A DNA stretch of 64,000 nucleotides from Echinarachnius parma (Eukaryota; Echinodermata; Echinoidea; Clypeasteroida; Echinarachniidae). The position numbers were made by a program, and so were the translations under genes. Below are positions 55,301-61,300 of this stretch, one piece after another (position 1 is the first letter of the stretch; each line of letters starts with the position of its first letter). The DNA lies in assembly GCA_037951105.1 (NCBI GenBank), contig JBAMJV010003026.1:1-64000 (forward strand), given 5' to 3'. The notes beneath the pieces are model-generated. The model worked only from the letters and a program-made list of their open reading frames with translations, did no database searches and was not told the origin of the DNA.

Positions 55301-58300
55301 GGCCCTAGGCCATATGTCTACTATACGTAGTGAAAGCTACAGAAGGGGGCATGGGTACTCACTTCAAATGTGATGGTGTTATACGGTGTGAGTGCAAAGA
55401 TTTTCTTGAGACCATCATGAAGCTCTGTGATCCGACTACAAAGAGTGTCCCTGAAAGATTAAAATAAACCAACACGCATTTCAAAACTTTGAAAATGAAG
55501 ATGATCGAAATACAATGTATAATGAAGTTATTCATTCTCTGATTGAGAATAACATTTAATTTCCCTTGATATATTAACCCTAACCAGGCCGGGTTATTTT
55601 GGCTATGCTCTGGTCGGGGGGGGGGGGGGGGTGGATTCCACCCCCCCCTCAGATCTCGGCCGTCGAACGCGCGGCCGCCACAAAATTTGGCACGCAGATA
55701 GCTTGCAACATAATCTACAAGATTGCGTTGTTGTTTTTTTGAAAATAATCAATTTTTAATTAATTATGCAAATTTATGCATAAATCCCCTTTTTGTCTGT
55801 AAATCACTAAATATTGATCAGAATATGCTAATTTTTTGCATAAATATTCTTTATGACTTAATTAACAGGTTTTGAACAATAAAAATTGCGACAGCCAAAA
55901 TTTTCCTTATGTATTTCTTTGTTTTTGGAATTTCTTATGTATTTCTTTGTTTTTTTTTACTTTTGTTTTTTATTGTTTTTTTCAATGGAATAATTTGATC
56001 ATTATCCAACCATTTTCAGCCCAAAATTAAATGATTGCAGTGATTAGAATGAAAAATATTGAAGGTTTTGTCTATTCTAGGAAAAAAATTTCCATAGGAT
56101 TTGTACCCAAATCACAAAATTAAGCAATTTTCGGGCCGACGCACACTTACAAAACGTCACGTGACTTTAGAACGGTGTACCCGGTCATCGCAAATTTCGT
56201 CTCAAATTTGCGCAAGACTTCAATGAAAAAACTCATGAAGTCGCGCGGCAATACCGGCGCGCGTTGCGGAATTATCGCGCAAAAAGTCGAGGGGGGGTGG
56301 ATTCCACCCCCCCCCCCCCCCCCCCCCCCCCGGCCTGGTTAGGGTTAAGCTATTTAAATGTGAGACTTACTTGTTATTGTAAATTGATAAATTAAAACTT
56401 TACTCTAAAGTGGTGCCATGATACCAACTGCAATCGAAATATAAAACATTTTATATATATATATCCTAAAAATTTAATTTTAAAACCATTTAGATCACTT
56501 TTGTGGCCTGATAACTTCTCCACAATCTTTGTAGCAAAATATTGTTTCAAATATATTTTAAAACAATTTCTCATGTAAAATAGATCATCTAAATCAATGC
56601 TATAGAGATGAACTTTTTAGTCTTGTGACCCAGTGCCCAGTCAGGCAAGTAAAAACAAGATTTTTGCAAATCTAGTGGACGAAAAACTGAATCTGGTGTC
56701 TGGTGGCACCAAACAATGATTTTTTAAAATTTATTTGTTGTTAAACTTGGTTGCCCATTTAGGCCAGTAGATTTAGCATCAATTAAATTTGGGGGCCAAT
56801 AGCTATTTTTAGTGGCCCTGCTGGGCCAGAGAGCCCATTTTAATTTTGAGCATTGTCTAAATATTTCTCAAACGAGTTTTTGTCATCAATATCAAGTAGA
56901 GATAATATAGAAAAAGAGGTTTTACTCACCAGTGACCTCCGACCTTGGCATACTCTGCTGGGGTCGGCAGGAGGCATGACACAAAGACATTGAATTGAGT
57001 GTTAAAAGAGGTTTTACTCACCAGTGACCTCCGACCTTGGCATACTCTGCTGGGGTCGGCAGGAGGCATGACACAAAGACATTGAAGTGAGTGTTCAGCA
57101 GCTTCAACTGCCATGATGTGGCATACTGCAAATGACAAGTAGCAAATGAAAACATTTCAATTTAATATTTATATAATATTGACTGGTCTTGAGTGGTATA
57201 TCAGAAATATTGCATTCGCTAGGATCATATTGTACGAGTCGAAGACGAGTGCAATATGATCCTAGCGAATGCAATATTTCTGATATATCACGAAAGAACA
57301 AGCCAGTCAATATTATTATTATTATACATACTATCCAGAGGAAAACATTTAATAATGAACAAAAACAGGCATCTTAATCTGTCTTGTTCATTGAAGAAAA
57401 CCAATGCATTGAATCTCAAATTACTGATCAAACATTTTCATTTTTGCGTATTCATATGTCATAAGTAGATACGCGCAAATCCATTCATACGTCATTAGTA
57501 AACGTGCCTATGAATGTGCGCACTAGTAACGCGCGTATGAATGTGCGCACTAGTAACGCGCTGGATTGATGATATTACTCTACTAGGGTAATATCGTCTG
57601 ATATTGAATGGCAAATACACATTTGTAGAGCTGCGTAATACACGTTACGATGGTAATATCATAACAATAATGACCGCTAGAAAAGGCAAGCCCGAGACGG
57701 AAACAAAATACATGTTTTATTGAATTGAAAAACTGGCCTGTATGTGTAATAATACTTCATTTCCCTACTCTAGTGACCACCTGTATATAAAGAACACCCG
57801 TCTATAAAGACCACCATTCTTGACGCAGTTTTCATGTACATGGACCAGTCTATAAAGATCCCCTGCTTACAAAAACCATATTTTCTGTCTCTGTTGAGCG
57901 GTCTTCATAGACAGGTTTGACTTTACAACATATAATAATACTCATTGAAGTCCTACACAGGGCATACATATATTCTACGCCTTGCGGTGTAGAATTAACA
58001 AGTACCACAAGTAGGCAACGGCATTCCTATTTGTATTCAAGAACTTGTAATAATAATAACAAAAACTAAAACGGGACGGACGGAAGGACAACCAAAAAAC
58101 ATGTCTCTGGCCACTTCATTGGCGGTGGCATAATATAGAGAGCATATAAAGCTCCCAATTCCATGTTTGTGAATTTCTCAGGGGGCAGTTGTGTTGATTT
58201 AACATCACCCTGAAGGATATTTGTGGTTGAAATACAAAAACGCTATCAAATACACAAGAACATATAAGCAAAATTTGATCCAATAATGAAACAGTCATAT

Positions 58301-61300
58301 ATCAAACAGGTATTTAATAATTGCAGTAATTCTGATAATCATGTCTCTTAAAACTGTTCGAAACTTTCTTATTTTGCTAGAGTGTGTATTCTCCATTTTA
58401 GAATTAACTATTGGTACTTTTGGGGAAAAGTTCTGAGCGGGTTTAAAGAAATATTGATTATGCAATGACCATTTATCGACTGACATTTTAGGAAACTGAG
58501 TATAGAGTATGTACTTACATCTTTTTTCAGTCCCTCCAGCACAATGCTCTCTGCAAAGGAAAATGAAAGAGATGGACATAATTGCTTCATCTCAACATGA
58601 ACCGGAGATTAAGATAAGATTTAGTACTCTTAATCTTATCTTATATGAGCTAATCATCAATATAAATACTGTTGTTTGCTGTGAATATCGTTACAACGTT
58701 GAAGCCAAATGACAGTACTGGGAAACGTACGCCCCAACCATGTGAAAGAATATATCATAAATTATCTGTTAATGTAAAGATTTGGACACAAAGTGCGTTG
58801 AAATCGAATATTTGGGCAATAAAATGTTCGCAATTAAAACTGTCAGTGGCTGACATAATTAAACTGCATGTTCGCGGGTGCGTGCAATGCCTATGGTAAA
58901 TGCTGCACCATGTGCGCTTCGGACGCGATTGAGCGTATAGTTACGCCGGCGTATAAAACATGTCGAACTGGTGGTGAATTTAGGCCAAATGTCAGCGGCA
59001 TGAATAAACGTTTCAACTGATATTTCTAAATTTAACGATACTCAGGTTCAGATTTTTCCACACAATCAAGCCCTTTGTTATACTATTTCCAAAGTACTAA
59101 TCAATTAGTTTGGCCAATAAAGTTCCAAACTGTCATTTGGCTTTAATGAGAATAGCCAGATTCAGTTAAATATATAGGCATCAACAATTTCAATATTTTG
59201 AGAAATATCAACTCTAGGTGTGCTCTTAAATACGCGAGTCATACAGCTGACCTCTTATCCAAAAATTGGTCACATTATAAGGATATAATTATAAGCAACC
59301 TTCTTTTGTGGGCATGCATGCATGTTTCTCTCTTTAGAAGCATTGGTAACATTGAACATATGTTATATGCTTTATTGTGAACAATGTTTCTTTTATGTTG
59401 TTTTAACTAAGCCTGAGTCATGTAGGAATTTTTTTGTTCCGGAATCCGCCGATGTTGTGCCGGTCGGAATCCGGTATTCCGATTTTAAAAAAACCTGCCA
59501 ATGAATGATACGGAACAAACACGCACTAGAAGGTCTGCCATAGTTTCGGCAGCGCAGGCCTGCAGGCCCCACGCTGCGAGACAGGCCAACTCAACTGCCT
59601 TGACCTTGCAAGTTGCACTCTTAAAAAGTGCCGAAAAGGAACGAAAATGTAAGATTATTATGATCGCACCTATTCTAGACTATCTCTTATTTTACTTACA
59701 TGTTTGTATGGCTTTTAAAATAAATACGAGAACAATTACCTGCAAAAACAGCAACAAAACAAAATGCGCTGATTATATCTCGAACATTTTCTAATTCCCT
59801 ACTAGATTTGGAAACCCCATAATAGGGCCCACCAGGTTCCCGTACAACATTTGTTAACTTTGAATATACTCTGATCTTGTTTTAACTTAAAGGGTACCAC
59901 CACCCAAAACTAATATTTGTATAATAGAAAGGTAACATCTTTAGTATTCCATTCCATCAACAAGTTCACAAAAATATGTTTGCAGAAAAAAAACAAAAAA
60001 TTGGAAACCGCATCACCAGCATTCTAAAGCATGCGTTTATGCGGTCTGAATTGTGTAGACTACCGCGGGTGCAGCAAGCGAATCGCTCGGAATTATATTG
60101 CCTACAAACGTACGCGTGAGTAGAATTGGCGCACTTGCAAACCAGGAACCAGGAAATAGTAGTGGTTCCGTAAGTGGTGGAAATTAATTGCTTTGTTTAT
60201 GAATTACTCAACCCTTTGCAAAATGTTAGGTATCTTTTTGATATCACAAAACATGTAGTAATGTGTTGTTATTTGCCCGGTGGTCCCCTTTAAGAAAAGT
60301 AACCTAATTGATTGACTGAAAGTACTTACCTTGGGTTAGCGTGGCAGTGAAGCCATACCACCCAAACAGCATGCTGAGAAGCCTGCCAACGATTTCTGTT
60401 GGCGTCCTATCATTTGGCATGCACTTCTCAATCAGCAGCCACAGGCCATAGCGGCTCAGCATACGCGAGTCCTCTTCATTTGATTCCAACTCTGACATGT
60501 CATTTTCTCTCGGAACCTACACAATATGACCATTCGTTGGGAAGAAACATTTTTATAACTACAGTGTATATTAGTGTTGTTGATTTCGGGAGTATTTACT
60601 ACCGGGGACTCGCGATAATTTTTCGGGCGAGTCCCGGGTACCCGAAATTTACCCATTTGTTGATTACACAATCGGCATGTCACGCCAAGCTGGGAAAACA
60701 TGTTCATTCAAGTGACAAAAATTGAGCGCATTTATGTCACTTGAATGAACATGATAACTCTTGCGTTCAATGAGGGGACTTGCATTTTTTTCGGGAAATC
60801 GAGTATCGATTTTTGCGCCCGGGACTCAAAATTTTTTGGCGGGACCCGGGTACCCGGGACTCATCAACAGCACTAGTGTATATATAGCGGCTTTGATTCT
60901 AACTCTGACACATCACTTTCTATGAAAATCTAACAGATATCAAAAGCAAATTCAGGATATCAATTTCTAAAGTATAACAGGTGTCCTTGAATTACATTCA
61001 AGCTGTCAATGTAATTTCTCTTGGAAACTACCCAGTACCGGAAGTAAATCACATTTATCAAAATAATGCATGATGGACGAGAATTAATTCTCTCAGTACT
61101 TTTTGCAACAAATTGGTGCAATACGTGTAAGTGAAAAGATCGGCCAACATCGTAGTATCAGTATATTGCAATTACATGACTGACCCATGAGATACTTTTA
61201 CAGTTTTTCCTCACTGTCAAGGCCTGGAAAACACAGAAGACAATTCCATGACTAACCCATGAGATACTTTTACAGTTTTCCCTGACTGACAAGGCCTGTA

